Shown: piece after piece, positions 1-6,690 of the stretch
Layout of the letters: each line of letters begins with the position of its first letter
Position numbering within the stretch: position 1 is the first letter of the stretch
Source of the DNA: Syntrophales bacterium
Lineage (GTDB): Bacteria > Desulfobacterota > Syntrophia > Syntrophales > UBA2210
Reading direction: 5' to 3'
Assembly (NCBI GenBank): GCA_030655735.1
Contig: JAUSPK010000084.1
Coordinates: 1-13,027, forward strand
Length of the DNA stretch: 13,027 bases
The notes under the pieces: model-generated
What the model was told of the DNA's origin: nothing
The model's database searches: none
The model's input: the letters and a program-made list of their open reading frames with translations, nothing else
Translations under genes and position numbers: made by a program

Positions 1-837
1 GAGCACCCCGACGTCAAGCGGATGCTCATGTACATGAAGAGCACCGTAGAAGGCATGAGAATGCTTTGCCTCTTCCTCGCCTATCACGAGGACATCATGC
101 ACGCATCGAAGGACCCCGAGGAGGTGAAGGCGGCGAAGGGGATCGTCGAAATTCTGACCCCCATCGTGAAAGCCGGTATCTCCGATGAAGCCTGGCTGGT
201 CACGGCCGAAGCCATCCAGGTGTACGGCGGTTACGGTTACTGCAGTGAGTACCCGGTCGAACAGTACGCCCGCGACGTCAAGGTCCTCTCCGTCTATGAG
301 GGGACCAACGCCATTCAGTCCCTCGACCTCCAGATGCGCAAGATCCTCATGAATCCCGAGATGTACAATTACGGGCAGCTCAGGAAGCGCATGAACGATA
401 CGATTGATAAGGCCAAGGGCGTGGTGGACGATAAGTACATCGCCCCCGTCGTCCGCGGGCTCGCGAAGCTCGACGAGGTCATCGAGATGATGAAGGGACA
501 GATGGGTGAAGGCAAATTCATGGCCCTGGTCCTCAATGCCACGCCGTTCCAGCAGGCCATGTTCCCCCTCATTCTGGCCTGGCTGCACCTGTGGAGCCTG
601 ACGATCACGATCCCCAAGGCAAAGGCCATCATGGGCGACGCCAAGGGAGAAGAGCGCCAGAAGAAGATTGCGGAAGACGCCGAAGCGGCTTACTATAGCG
701 GCAGGGTGCTTTCGTCGCAGTTCTACATCGGCTCGGAATTTCCCAAATTCTTCGGTCGGATCGAATGCATCATGAACAATGAAGGAGCGGCATTGAAGGT
801 CGATTCGGCGAATTTCACCGGAGCGCCTCTGGAGTAA
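1..837 (+). CDS. Acyl-CoA dehydrogenase, C-terminal part (5' end outside window)
   Basis: The reading frame is open from base 1 to a TAA at 835-837, giving 278 residues of a protein whose N-terminus is outside the window. Visible residues 74-81 (VYGGYGYC) and 86-110, containing the YEGTNAIQ core, match the conserved C-terminal helical domain of acyl-CoA dehydrogenases. Glu100 of the visible part (codon 298-300) sits in the YEGT motif, where medium-chain-type enzymes carry the catalytic base that removes the alpha proton of the acyl-CoA. About 165 further residues follow, matching the extended subfamily (acetyl-CoA-dehydrogenase-C-like extension, about 600 residues; often annotated DmdC-like or FadE5-like). 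Expected reaction: FAD-dependent alpha,beta-dehydrogenation of an acyl-CoA, with electrons passed to ETF, in the cytoplasm. The substrate cannot be read from this fragment. A strong hairpin follows the stop. Confidence 0.93.
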   Translation, partial: EHPDVKRMLMYMKSTVEGMRMLCLFLAYHEDIMHASKDPEEVKAAKGIVEILTPIVKAGISDEAWLVTAEAIQVYGGYGYCSEYPVEQYARDVKVLSVYEGTNAIQSLDLQMRKILMNPEMYNYGQLRKRMNDTIDKAKGVVDDKYIAPVVRGLAKLDEVIEMMKGQMGEGKFMALVLNATPFQQAMFPLILAWLHLWSLTITIPKAKAIMGDAKGEERQKKIAEDAEAAYYSGRVLSSQFYIGSEFPKFFGRIECIMNNEGAALKVDSANFTGAPLE

Positions 838-1070
838 GAATACGGAAATGCGGAAACACAAATGGCCTCACGCCGAAAAAGCGTGAGGCCATTTACGCTC
901 TATCATGGGGGCATCCATTCAAGATAAGGGGGAAACAGGGACACTCTCCATATTAAATCTCTTTTGGCTTTCTCATTGACGCATCCGGTTAAAGCCGGTT
1001 TTTCCGGATTTGTCTTGACAATGGGGCGCCCCTCCGGTACTCCTATTCACTAGAAGCTGGTTTACCGTAC
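838..1070. other. Non-coding gap after the acyl-CoA dehydrogenase gene
   Basis: No supportable gene lies here. Apart from the 860-894 hairpin, the stretch holds a consensus-like TTGACA at 1015-1020, followed two bases later by a perfect 10-bp palindrome GGGGCGCCCC at 1023-1032. No good -10 box sits 16-18 bp downstream of that TTGACA, so it is not called a promoter. The run around 936-950 (GGGACACTCTCC) resembles the short hairpin motifs near REP-associated transposases. That is recollection only, and no transposase is present. Confidence 0.4.
860..894 (+). terminator. Perfect 14-bp hairpin downstream of the acyl-CoA dehydrogenase gene
   Basis: Bases 860-873 and 881-894 are exact reverse complements, with a 7-nt loop (CGAAAAA). 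The hairpin begins 23 nt after the stop codon, as expected for transcript termination or 3'-end protection. There is no long T-run on either side (only TTT inside and after the right arm), so it may be a non-canonical or bidirectional terminator. Confidence 0.7.
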
Positions 1071-1076
1071 TATAAT
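1046..1076 (+). promoter_or_regulatory. Putative sigma70-type promoter of the zinc-ribbon gene
   Basis: A perfect -10 hexamer TATAAT lies at 1071-1076. The best upstream -35 match is weak (TTCACT at 1046-1051, 4 of 6, spacer 19). The predicted start near 1083 gives a leader of about 95 nt before the ATG at 1178. The -10 is convincing and the -35 is not. Confidence 0.5.
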
Positions 1077-1094
1077 TACGCAGCGTACCAGAAG

Positions 1095-1124
1095 GCAGGG
1101 AGGAGGTTCCCCCCCTGCTTTTTT
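1095..1124 (+). terminator. Intrinsic terminator-like hairpin in the 5' leader (possible attenuator)
   Basis: GCAGGG at 1095-1100 pairs with CCCTGC at 1113-1118. The stem extends inward past one A-C mismatch by two G-C pairs, and six T residues follow directly (1119-1124). This is a textbook rho-independent shape. It starts only about 12 nt after the predicted transcription start and about 55 nt before the next start codon, so it could attenuate that gene or end a very short RNA. Confidence 0.6.
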
Positions 1125-1177
1125 CGTTGGGGAATGACGGGTACACTAATGAACGGTTTTATACGAAAGGGATTGCT

Positions 1178-1624
1178 ATGACACAGGACAAGGACAAAAC
1201 GCCCGTCGCGCAGAACATTGCCACCCGCTGCACGAAATGCAAGAGGGAACTCAACCACACCGTCATCTCCCACACCCTTGAGGGAATCGTGGCGAGGGTT
1301 CAGTGCCGCACCTGCGGAAGCGAGCACAAGTATTGCCCTGCAAAAAAGAAGGCGGCCCCGAAGACAGCACGGGCTACCGGGAGTACTTCCGGAATGACGG
1401 CAGCGGCTAAAAACGCGGCACTCGACGCACTGGACTTTGCGGCGCTCCCCGAGAAATTAAAGAACAAGGAGCGAGTCCCCTACAGCATGTCGGGATCATT
1501 TAAGTTTAATAACGTGATCGATCATGCGGCCTTTGGGATAGGGATCGTGATAAAGCTCTCCCATCAGAGAATGGATGTGTTGTTTTCCGACGGGCTGAAG
1601 ACCCTTGCGTGCGACAAGGGATAA
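1178..1624 (+). CDS. Small zinc-ribbon protein with C-terminal SH3/Tudor-like (CarD-type) segment
   Basis: The product has 148 residues. Cys18-x2-Cys21 and Cys43-x2-Cys46 form a zinc ribbon, with an extra Cys53. A lysine/alanine-rich linker (about 56-85) follows. Residues 105-148 have an aromatic start, then the I-x-H-x2-FG-x-G-x-V pattern and VLFSDGLKTL, the small beta-barrel seen in CarD-like and UvrD-tail/Tudor-like domains. The ATG at 1178 is chosen because GAAAGG lies 7 nt upstream; an ATG in the same frame at 1127 is inside poorly supported sequence by the hairpin. I recognise the architecture as a conserved hypothetical in Deltaproteobacteria. The function is unknown; binding to nucleic acid or RNA polymerase is an inference from the fold. 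It stands alone between a putative promoter/attenuator and the HD gene. Confidence 0.85.
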   Translation: MTQDKDKTPVAQNIATRCTKCKRELNHTVISHTLEGIVARVQCRTCGSEHKYCPAKKKAAPKTARATGSTSGMTAAAKNAALDALDFAALPEKLKNKERVPYSMSGSFKFNNVIDHAAFGIGIVIKLSHQRMDVLFSDGLKTLACDKG

Positions 1625-1751
1625 TCCCCGGAAAGGAGGCCGCCACACGCTTTTGTGAAGCAGACGTGTCAGAAGTGTCCGCCTCTTGCTATTTCCGCAA
1701 AAGTTCTGTATTTATCTATCCATGAAGCTCGAAACTACGGAGACCGCGAGG

Positions 1752-3140
1752 ATGTACCGGGGCAAGGCGCTGATCGCCGATCCGATATACCAGTATATCT
1801 TGTTCACCGTGCCTTCCGCCGACCTTTCCCCGGAAAAGACGGAGAAGGATCTGATCGATTCCCCCTGGCTCCAGCGGCTCAGGAGGATCTACCAGCTCCA
1901 GAGCGCCCGCTGGGTGTATCCCTCGGCGGAGCATACCCGGTTCCAGCATTCCCTGGGGACCATGCACATGGCCGGTGAGTTCGGCAGGCACCTCTACCCG
2001 GGGCTCAGGGAGACCTTTCCCGACGTACCCTCCATCCATTTCATCGAGGAACTCCTGCGGGTGGGGGGGCTCCTCCACGACGTGGGGCATGGACCATACG
2101 GCCACTTCTTTGACGATCATTTCCTGAAGCAGTACGACCTGACCCACGAAATCATGGGAAAGAGGATCATAACGGACAGGTTTGGGGGGCTGATACGGGA
2201 CATCCGGCGCAGCCCCTCGGGCTTCTTCGGGGAGAGTGAGCGCCTCGATCCGGAGCAAATCGCCTTCCTCATAAAGAAGCCCGGAGACGAACGGGAAGAT
2301 CAGCCCGGATGGCTCTACTTCCTGAGGCAGCTCTTCTCCGGCGTCTATACCGTCGACAACCTCGACTATGTCCAGAGAGACGCCTATATGACCGGTTTCT
2401 CCATGGATATCGTCGATATGGAGCGGCTCCGATTTTACACCTTCTTTACAAAGAAGGGTCTTACCCTCCACCAGGTGGGGATCTCGGCCCTCAGCAGGTT
2501 CCTGAACGCCCGGCTGAACCTGTACTCAAATGTATACTTCCACCGGACGACACGGGCCCTCGACCTCCACCTCCAGGAAATATTCCAGGATACGATGGAT
2601 ATCATCCTCCCTTGTAACCCCGCCGAGAATCTGGACGCGTACCTGGGGTGCGACGACTGGACCCTCTTCAACGAGGTGAAGGGGTGGCCGGAGGCGGAAG
2701 ATGAACGGAAAAAGGAACTGGGAAGGCAGTGGGAGAGGCTCCACAGCAGGCAGGTCAAATGGAAGATGTCCTATTCGGCGGAGTTCTTCATAGAGAAGGT
2801 GCAGAGGGGAATCCGATTCGCCGGCGTCGAGGAGTATGAACGGCAGATACGAAGCAGCCTCCCGAACGAACTGAAGGATATGGCGTTTCGCGTGGACCTC
2901 GCGACGCAGGACCCGAGGCCTATCAACCCCATGGCGGAGGGGGACAAAAAGATCAACATCTATAATCCCTCCACGGAGTCCATATCGCTTGAGCCGATCA
3001 ACGATATCTACCGCTTCATCCCGGCGCGGGTCATGCACTTCCGGGTCTTCTCCCTCGACCACTGCCACGACGAGGCGCTGACCATCGCCGCCGAGAAGGC
3101 CCTCGGTTCGGTCGGTGAGGTCGTCACCACGAATATCTGA
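1752..3140 (+). CDS. HD-superfamily phosphohydrolase (COG1078/dNTPase-like)
   Basis: The product has 462 residues from ATG 1752. It opens with the family's DPI-x2-YI segment, then WLQRLRRIYQL and HTRFQHSLGTMHMA. The metal quartet is visible: His66 (RFQHS), His109-Asp110 (LLHDVGHGPYGH) and Asp202 (YTVDNLDYVQRD), matching His, His-Asp and Asp of SAMHD1-type enzymes. Expected role: cytoplasmic metal-dependent phosphohydrolase, possibly on dNTPs; the real substrate is unknown. Start choice: GGAG at 1739-1742 lies 9 nt before ATG 1752. The in-frame ATG at 1722 and TTG at 1686 lack a visible ribosome site but would add 10 and 22 residues. It follows the zinc-ribbon gene by about 130 bp and ends at a G/C hairpin. 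Confidence 0.9.
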   Translation: MYRGKALIADPIYQYILFTVPSADLSPEKTEKDLIDSPWLQRLRRIYQLQSARWVYPSAEHTRFQHSLGTMHMAGEFGRHLYPGLRETFPDVPSIHFIEELLRVGGLLHDVGHGPYGHFFDDHFLKQYDLTHEIMGKRIITDRFGGLIRDIRRSPSGFFGESERLDPEQIAFLIKKPGDEREDQPGWLYFLRQLFSGVYTVDNLDYVQRDAYMTGFSMDIVDMERLRFYTFFTKKGLTLHQVGISALSRFLNARLNLYSNVYFHRTTRALDLHLQEIFQDTMDIILPCNPAENLDAYLGCDDWTLFNEVKGWPEAEDERKKELGRQWERLHSRQVKWKMSYSAEFFIEKVQRGIRFAGVEEYERQIRSSLPNELKDMAFRVDLATQDPRPINPMAEGDKKINIYNPSTESISLEPINDIYRFIPARVMHFRVFSLDHCHDEALTIAAEKALGSVGEVVTTNI

Positions 3141-3142
3141 AC

Positions 3143-3165
3143 GGGGGATGCTTGCCCCCCCATTT
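3143..3165 (+). terminator. Short G/C hairpin after the HD gene
   Basis: Five G (3143-3147) can pair with the C-run beginning at 3155 across a 7-nt loop, and ATTTT follows (3162-3166). It starts 2 nt after the HD stop codon. It is a plausible but weak intrinsic terminator because the stem is short and the T-run brief. Confidence 0.45.
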
Positions 3166-3205
3166 TCCATAGATAGAACGGGAGGTTTGGATAACTGTCA
3201 TTGTT

Positions 3206-3291
3206 TGTTATTTCGACCCCCTCTTGTTGTCATTTCGACCGAAGGGGGAAATCTAAGATTTCTCAGTCGTAAATACTCCTTCGAAATGACA
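3206..3291. repeat. Palindromic intergenic repeat, copy A (MITE-like)
   Basis: A left arm TGTCATTTCGA lies at 3228-3238 and its exact reverse complement TCGAAATGACA at 3281-3291, enclosing a near-palindrome AAATCTAAGATTT (3249-3261). A degenerate second left arm lies 22 bp upstream (3206-3216). Bases 3206-3254 match 6426-6474 at 45 of 49 positions, so this is a dispersed repeat and not a one-off hairpin. No coding capacity is visible. It resembles non-autonomous MITE or REP-type elements. Confidence 0.75.
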
Positions 3292-3317
3292 AATTTGATG
3301 CATTCGTAAAAAGACAG

Positions 3318-3430
3318 ATTTCCCCTCCCCTGGTGGGAGGGGCTTAAGGGGAGGGGGCAAATACTCTCCAAAATACAGCTACTTTTCACCCCCAAACCCT
3401 CACCCTCCCCCATCAAGGGGGAGGGAATTT
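3318..3430. repeat. G/C-run double-hairpin element
   Basis: Two strong hairpins lie in a row: 3322-3329 with 3335-3342 (8-bp stem, loop CTGGT), and 3403-3411 with 3417-3425 (9-bp stem, loop ATCAA). The outer edges (AGATTTCCCCTCCC at the left, GGAGGGAATTTT at the right) are imperfect terminal inverted repeats. It looks like a small mobile palindromic element of a second type, placed directly after copy A and about 65 bp before the peptidase start. Confidence 0.65.
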
Positions 3431-3494
3431 TGGACTTTTTACGGGGTTATCAAAATTAAAGCTCTCATAAAACCGGCATCATATCGGAGGCAGT

Positions 3495-4832
3495 ATGTGC
3501 GATACGATTGTTGCGACATCCCGGGCCACCGCCGACGGCGCAGTCCTGTTCGGAAAGAACTCCGACCGTGAACCGAACGAGGCACACCAGGTTGTCTTCC
3601 TCCCCGCCGAAGATCATCCTCCGGGGAGCCGCGCCCACTGCACCTACATCGAAATCCCGCAGGCGGAGTACACCAACGCCATTCTCCTCGCCAAACCGTT
3701 CTGGATCTGGGGGGCGGAGATGGGCGTCAACGAACACGGCCTCGCGATAGGAAACGAGGCGGTCTTTACCAAAGAGCCCTATGAAAAGGGAAAATCACTT
3801 ACCGGGATGGATCTCCTCCGCCTCGCCCTGGAACGCGCCTCCACCGCGTCAGACGCGGTCCATGTCATCACCGGGCTGCTCTCCGAATACGGACAGGGGG
3901 GAAACTGCGGTTTCGCGCACAGGCTTTTCTACCACAACAGCTTTCTGATGGCGGACCCTCACGAAGCGTGGGTCCTGGAGACGGCGGGGCGCCACTGGGC
4001 CGCAAAAAAGGTGAGCGGGGTATACGCGATCTCGAACGGTCTTACCATCGGGAGCGACTGGGATATCGCCTCACCGGGGCTTGTCGACCACGCGATCGCG
4101 AAGGGATGGTGTAAGGACCCAGCCGATTTTCACTTTGCCCGCTGCTATTCAGACTTCCTCTATACCCGGTTCAGCTGCTGCAGGGAGCGCGTCGAGGGGA
4201 CCACGGGGTTGCTTGGCGCACGGATGGGCAACCTGACGGTCTCCGACTTCATGTCAATCCTGAGGGATCACGGCTGCCGGGATGTCCGGACGCGGCTCCC
4301 CGAACGGGGGATCACCGGCTCCACCATATGCATGCACGCAGGGTTCGGACCCATCAGGGGGAGTCAGACGACGGGTTCCATGGTGTCGCACCTGCGCCCG
4401 GACCGGCCTACACACTTCGTCACGGGAACGGCGGCCCCCTGCACGGGTATCTTCAAACCGGCATGGCTCGATGCCGGCCTCCCCGATATGGGCCCCGCGC
4501 CAACGGGGACGTATGACGCCGCGACCCTCTACTGGAGACACGAACGGCTCCACAGAGTCGTCCTGGGCGATTTCGCGGCACGGATCGAAACCTACCGCGA
4601 GGAGCGGGATGCCCTCGAAGGGCGATTCATCTCCGAGGCTCTGGACTCCGCCGACCGGACGGATTCCGAACGCCGTGCCCTTTCCGCCCGGTGCTTCAGC
4701 GAAGCGGACGGCGCGGAGGAAAAGTGGCTGGAGAGAATCACCGGGGTTCGGAGCGAACGGAAGTCCCCCCTTCCCTATAGGATTGCGTGGAAGGGTTTCA
4801 ACAAGGCTGCCCGTATGCCCGATTTTTCTTGA
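3495..4832 (+). CDS. Peptidase C69 / secernin-like N-terminal-nucleophile hydrolase
   Basis: The product has 445 residues and starts MCDTIVA. Cys2 would be the N-terminal nucleophile after removal of Met, as in C69 dipeptidases and secernins. The following FGKNSDREPNEAH (19-31) and the WIWGAEMGVNEHGLAIGNEAVF region are the family's most conserved blocks. The length is close to secernins (about 410-420). There is no signal peptide, so it is probably cytoplasmic. The expected activity is hydrolysis of amide or peptide bonds, but many secernin relatives have no proven substrate. ATG 3495 is supported by GGAGG at 3486-3490 and by the need for Cys at position 2. It converges with the DUF1846 gene with no intergenic base. 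Its upstream region is packed with palindromic repeats. Confidence 0.92.
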   Translation: MCDTIVATSRATADGAVLFGKNSDREPNEAHQVVFLPAEDHPPGSRAHCTYIEIPQAEYTNAILLAKPFWIWGAEMGVNEHGLAIGNEAVFTKEPYEKGKSLTGMDLLRLALERASTASDAVHVITGLLSEYGQGGNCGFAHRLFYHNSFLMADPHEAWVLETAGRHWAAKKVSGVYAISNGLTIGSDWDIASPGLVDHAIAKGWCKDPADFHFARCYSDFLYTRFSCCRERVEGTTGLLGARMGNLTVSDFMSILRDHGCRDVRTRLPERGITGSTICMHAGFGPIRGSQTTGSMVSHLRPDRPTHFVTGTAAPCTGIFKPAWLDAGLPDMGPAPTGTYDAATLYWRHERLHRVVLGDFAARIETYREERDALEGRFISEALDSADRTDSERRALSARCFSEADGAEEKWLERITGVRSERKSPLPYRIAWKGFNKAARMPDFS

Positions 4833-6350
4833 TCAAGCAATGAAGAGATTCTTTGTGGAGAAATTCGGGTCACTCGTTAGATTGACCCCCAGACGCCTCA
4901 GGCCCACCTCGTCCCCCGGCGTGGGTATATGCGTCATATGGACCTCGCAACCCTTGAGGTCCTTTAGCGTCTTTATGGCGAGCTGGGCCGCGGGGTTCGT
5001 CGTCGCGCTGATTCCCAGCGCGATCAGAGATTCATTCAGATCAAGGCTTACCGAGGTTTCACCGAGGATTTCCGTCTTCAGGTCCCGTATCGAATCGGTT
5101 ATGTTTTCGGGCAGCAGCTTTATCTTGCCCGGGATCCCGGCCAGATGCTTGATAGCGTGTATGACGAGGCTGGATGCCGCGTGCATGAGGGGTGAGTTGT
5201 TGCCGGTGATGATGGTGCCGTCTTTCAGTTCCATGGCGGCCCCGCAGTAGATTCCCTTATTCCCCTTGTCCCCTTCCTGCGCACGGTCGGCCGCATCACG
5301 GGCGGGAGGCACAACCTTTCTGCTCTCCGGTTCGAGACCGAAGTCCTTGATAAACAGCTCCACCCGCTGAACGGTCTCTTTATCGGCAAGGCCTATAGCG
5401 TATTCGCACCGGTACCTGAAGTAACGCCTGATGACCTCCTGTTTCGCGGCCTCCTTCGCGGCATCATCGTCCACGATGGCAAAACCGCAGCAGTTGACCC
5501 CCATGTCGGTGGGAGATTTGTAGAACGATTCTCCTCCCGTTATCTTTTCGAGGATCCTTCGGAGGACGGGGAAGGCCTCCACGTCGCGGTTATAGTTTAC
5601 CGACTTGATGTCATAGGCCTCGAGATGGAAGGGATCGATGAGGTTAAAATCGCCGAGGTCCGCCGCTGCGGCCTCATAGGCTATATTGAGGGGGTGTTGC
5701 AGGGGTATATTCCAGATCGGGAAGGTCTCGAATTTCGCGTACCCCGCCTTTCTTCCCCGCCGATAATCATGATACAGCTGGGAAAGGCAGGTCGCCAGTT
5801 TGCCGCTTCCCGGACCGGGGCCGGTCACGATGACAAGGGGCTTTTCCGTTTCGACATATGAATTCGCGCCGTACCCCTCATCGCTCACGATCGTGTCGAC
5901 CTCCGTGGGATAGCCCTTCGTGTAGCTGTGCGTGTACACCTTCACCCCTCTTCGTTCGAGCTTGTTTTTGAAGAGTATGGCCGACGGCTGGTTTTCGAAA
6001 CGAGTTATGACGACACCCAGGACGTCGAGGTCCCAGCCCCGCAAGTCGTCTATCAGCTTCATGGCGTCCGAATCGTAGGTGATCCCGAAGTCCGCCCGCA
6101 TCTTCTTCCGCTCGATATCGCCGGCATAGATGCACAGGAGGATGGCCGCCTTGTTCCCCAGTTCCCGCAGGAGCCTTACCTTCACATTCGGATCGTACCC
6201 GGGCAGGACCCGCGCCGCGTGGTAGTCGTGCAAGAGCTTTCCTCCGAACTCCAGATACAGCCGGTGATCAAACTGCTCGACCCTCTCCAGGATAGCCGCC
6301 GTCTGCTGCTTGAGGTATTTTTCGTTGTCAAAGGCGATTGCGTGCGTCAT
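4833..6350 (-). CDS. DUF1846 (COG4868) family protein
   Basis: The product has 505 residues, the usual length for this family. The N-terminus (IAFDNEKYLKQQ, LYLEFGGKLLHDYHAARVLPGYDPN) and the segment with HSYTKGYPTEVD are recognisable DUF1846 signatures. Residues 177-184 (GPGPGSGK) form a Walker-A-like loop, suggesting nucleotide or phosphate binding. A structure is known for the family but no established function. It is probably cytoplasmic, with no signal peptide or membrane segment. The start at 6350 has GGGAG 6 nt upstream on the minus strand. The stop is base-adjacent to the stop of the convergent C69 gene. Repeat copy B begins about 75 bp upstream of the start and may touch the promoter region. 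Confidence 0.92.
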   Translation of the reverse strand: MTHAIAFDNEKYLKQQTAAILERVEQFDHRLYLEFGGKLLHDYHAARVLPGYDPNVKVRLLRELGNKAAILLCIYAGDIERKKMRADFGITYDSDAMKLIDDLRGWDLDVLGVVITRFENQPSAILFKNKLERRGVKVYTHSYTKGYPTEVDTIVSDEGYGANSYVETEKPLVIVTGPGPGSGKLATCLSQLYHDYRRGRKAGYAKFETFPIWNIPLQHPLNIAYEAAAADLGDFNLIDPFHLEAYDIKSVNYNRDVEAFPVLRRILEKITGGESFYKSPTDMGVNCCGFAIVDDDAAKEAAKQEVIRRYFRYRCEYAIGLADKETVQRVELFIKDFGLEPESRKVVPPARDAADRAQEGDKGNKGIYCGAAMELKDGTIITGNNSPLMHAASSLVIHAIKHLAGIPGKIKLLPENITDSIRDLKTEILGETSVSLDLNESLIALGISATTNPAAQLAIKTLKDLKGCEVHMTHIPTPGDEVGLRRLGVNLTSDPNFSTKNLFIA

Positions 6351-6425
6351 GGTTTCTCCCGCTTTCCCGGTTTACTCTTGTGAACGGTAGAGGTTTTTTG
6401 TGAGGTTTGAATAACCAGCCTTTTT

Positions 6426-6567
6426 TGTCATTTCGACCGTCTCTTGTTGTCATTTCGACCGAAGGGAGAAATCTTGGAAGTCCAATGCCATTAAGAGTTC
6501 CCCCTGACGGGGACTATAGCTCGTCGTTTACACTCCTCGAAATGACAGCATACCTTCTTCGAAATGA
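6426..6567. repeat. Palindromic intergenic repeat, copy B (nested arms)
   Basis: Two left arms TGTCATTTCGA lie at 6426-6436 and 6448-6458, 22 bp apart. A right arm TCGAAATGACA lies at 6537-6547, and a second right arm TTCGAAATGA at 6558-6567. The arms are therefore nested 2+2. The first 49 bases match copy A (3206-3254) at 45 of 49, in the same orientation. The centre differs from copy A and is longer. It lies between the divergent-facing 5' end of the DUF1846 gene and the 3' end of the SDR gene. Confidence 0.75.
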
Positions 6568-6625
6568 ATCTCACCTGGTGCGAACAATGGACTGCCCCGT
6601 AGATGTAAGGCTTCTGGGGTGGTGT

Positions 6626-6658
6626 GCGAATCTCCGAGATACGTTCTCGAAGATTCGC
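6626..6658. terminator. Long inverted repeat downstream of the SDR gene
   Basis: Bases 6626-6639 and 6645-6658 form 14-bp arms with one non-Watson-Crick pair and a 5-nt loop (TACGT). It begins about 30 nt past the SDR stop on the minus strand. No T-run follows on either strand, so it may be a transcript-end stabiliser or a bidirectional terminator, not a classical intrinsic one. The rest of 6571-6690 shows nothing I can identify. Confidence 0.55.
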
Positions 6659-6690
6659 TCCTGTTCCGATTTCGGTCTCGACAACTGACC

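Noticed and set aside
1015..1049. Promoter from TTGACA 1015-1020 and TATTCA 1044-1049
   Set aside because: The spacer would be 23 bp, outside the functional range; kept only as a note in the gap entry.
1716..2471. 251-codon minus-strand open frame opposite the HD gene
   Set aside because: Shadow of the HD coding sequence, with no independent motif or ribosome site.
2526..3170. 214-codon minus-strand open frame inside the HD gene
   Set aside because: It is antisense to a gene with complete HD motifs; a typical shadow frame in GC-rich DNA.
3206..3460. Possible CRISPR-like repeats from recurring arms
   Set aside because: The arms are inverted or paired at 22 bp with no regular unique spacers and only two loci, so this fits palindromic mobile elements.
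4282..5250. 322-codon plus-strand open frame spanning the C69/DUF1846 junction
   Set aside because: It crosses two well-supported genes, and its composition (Arg, Pro, Ser rich) is typical of an off-frame translation.
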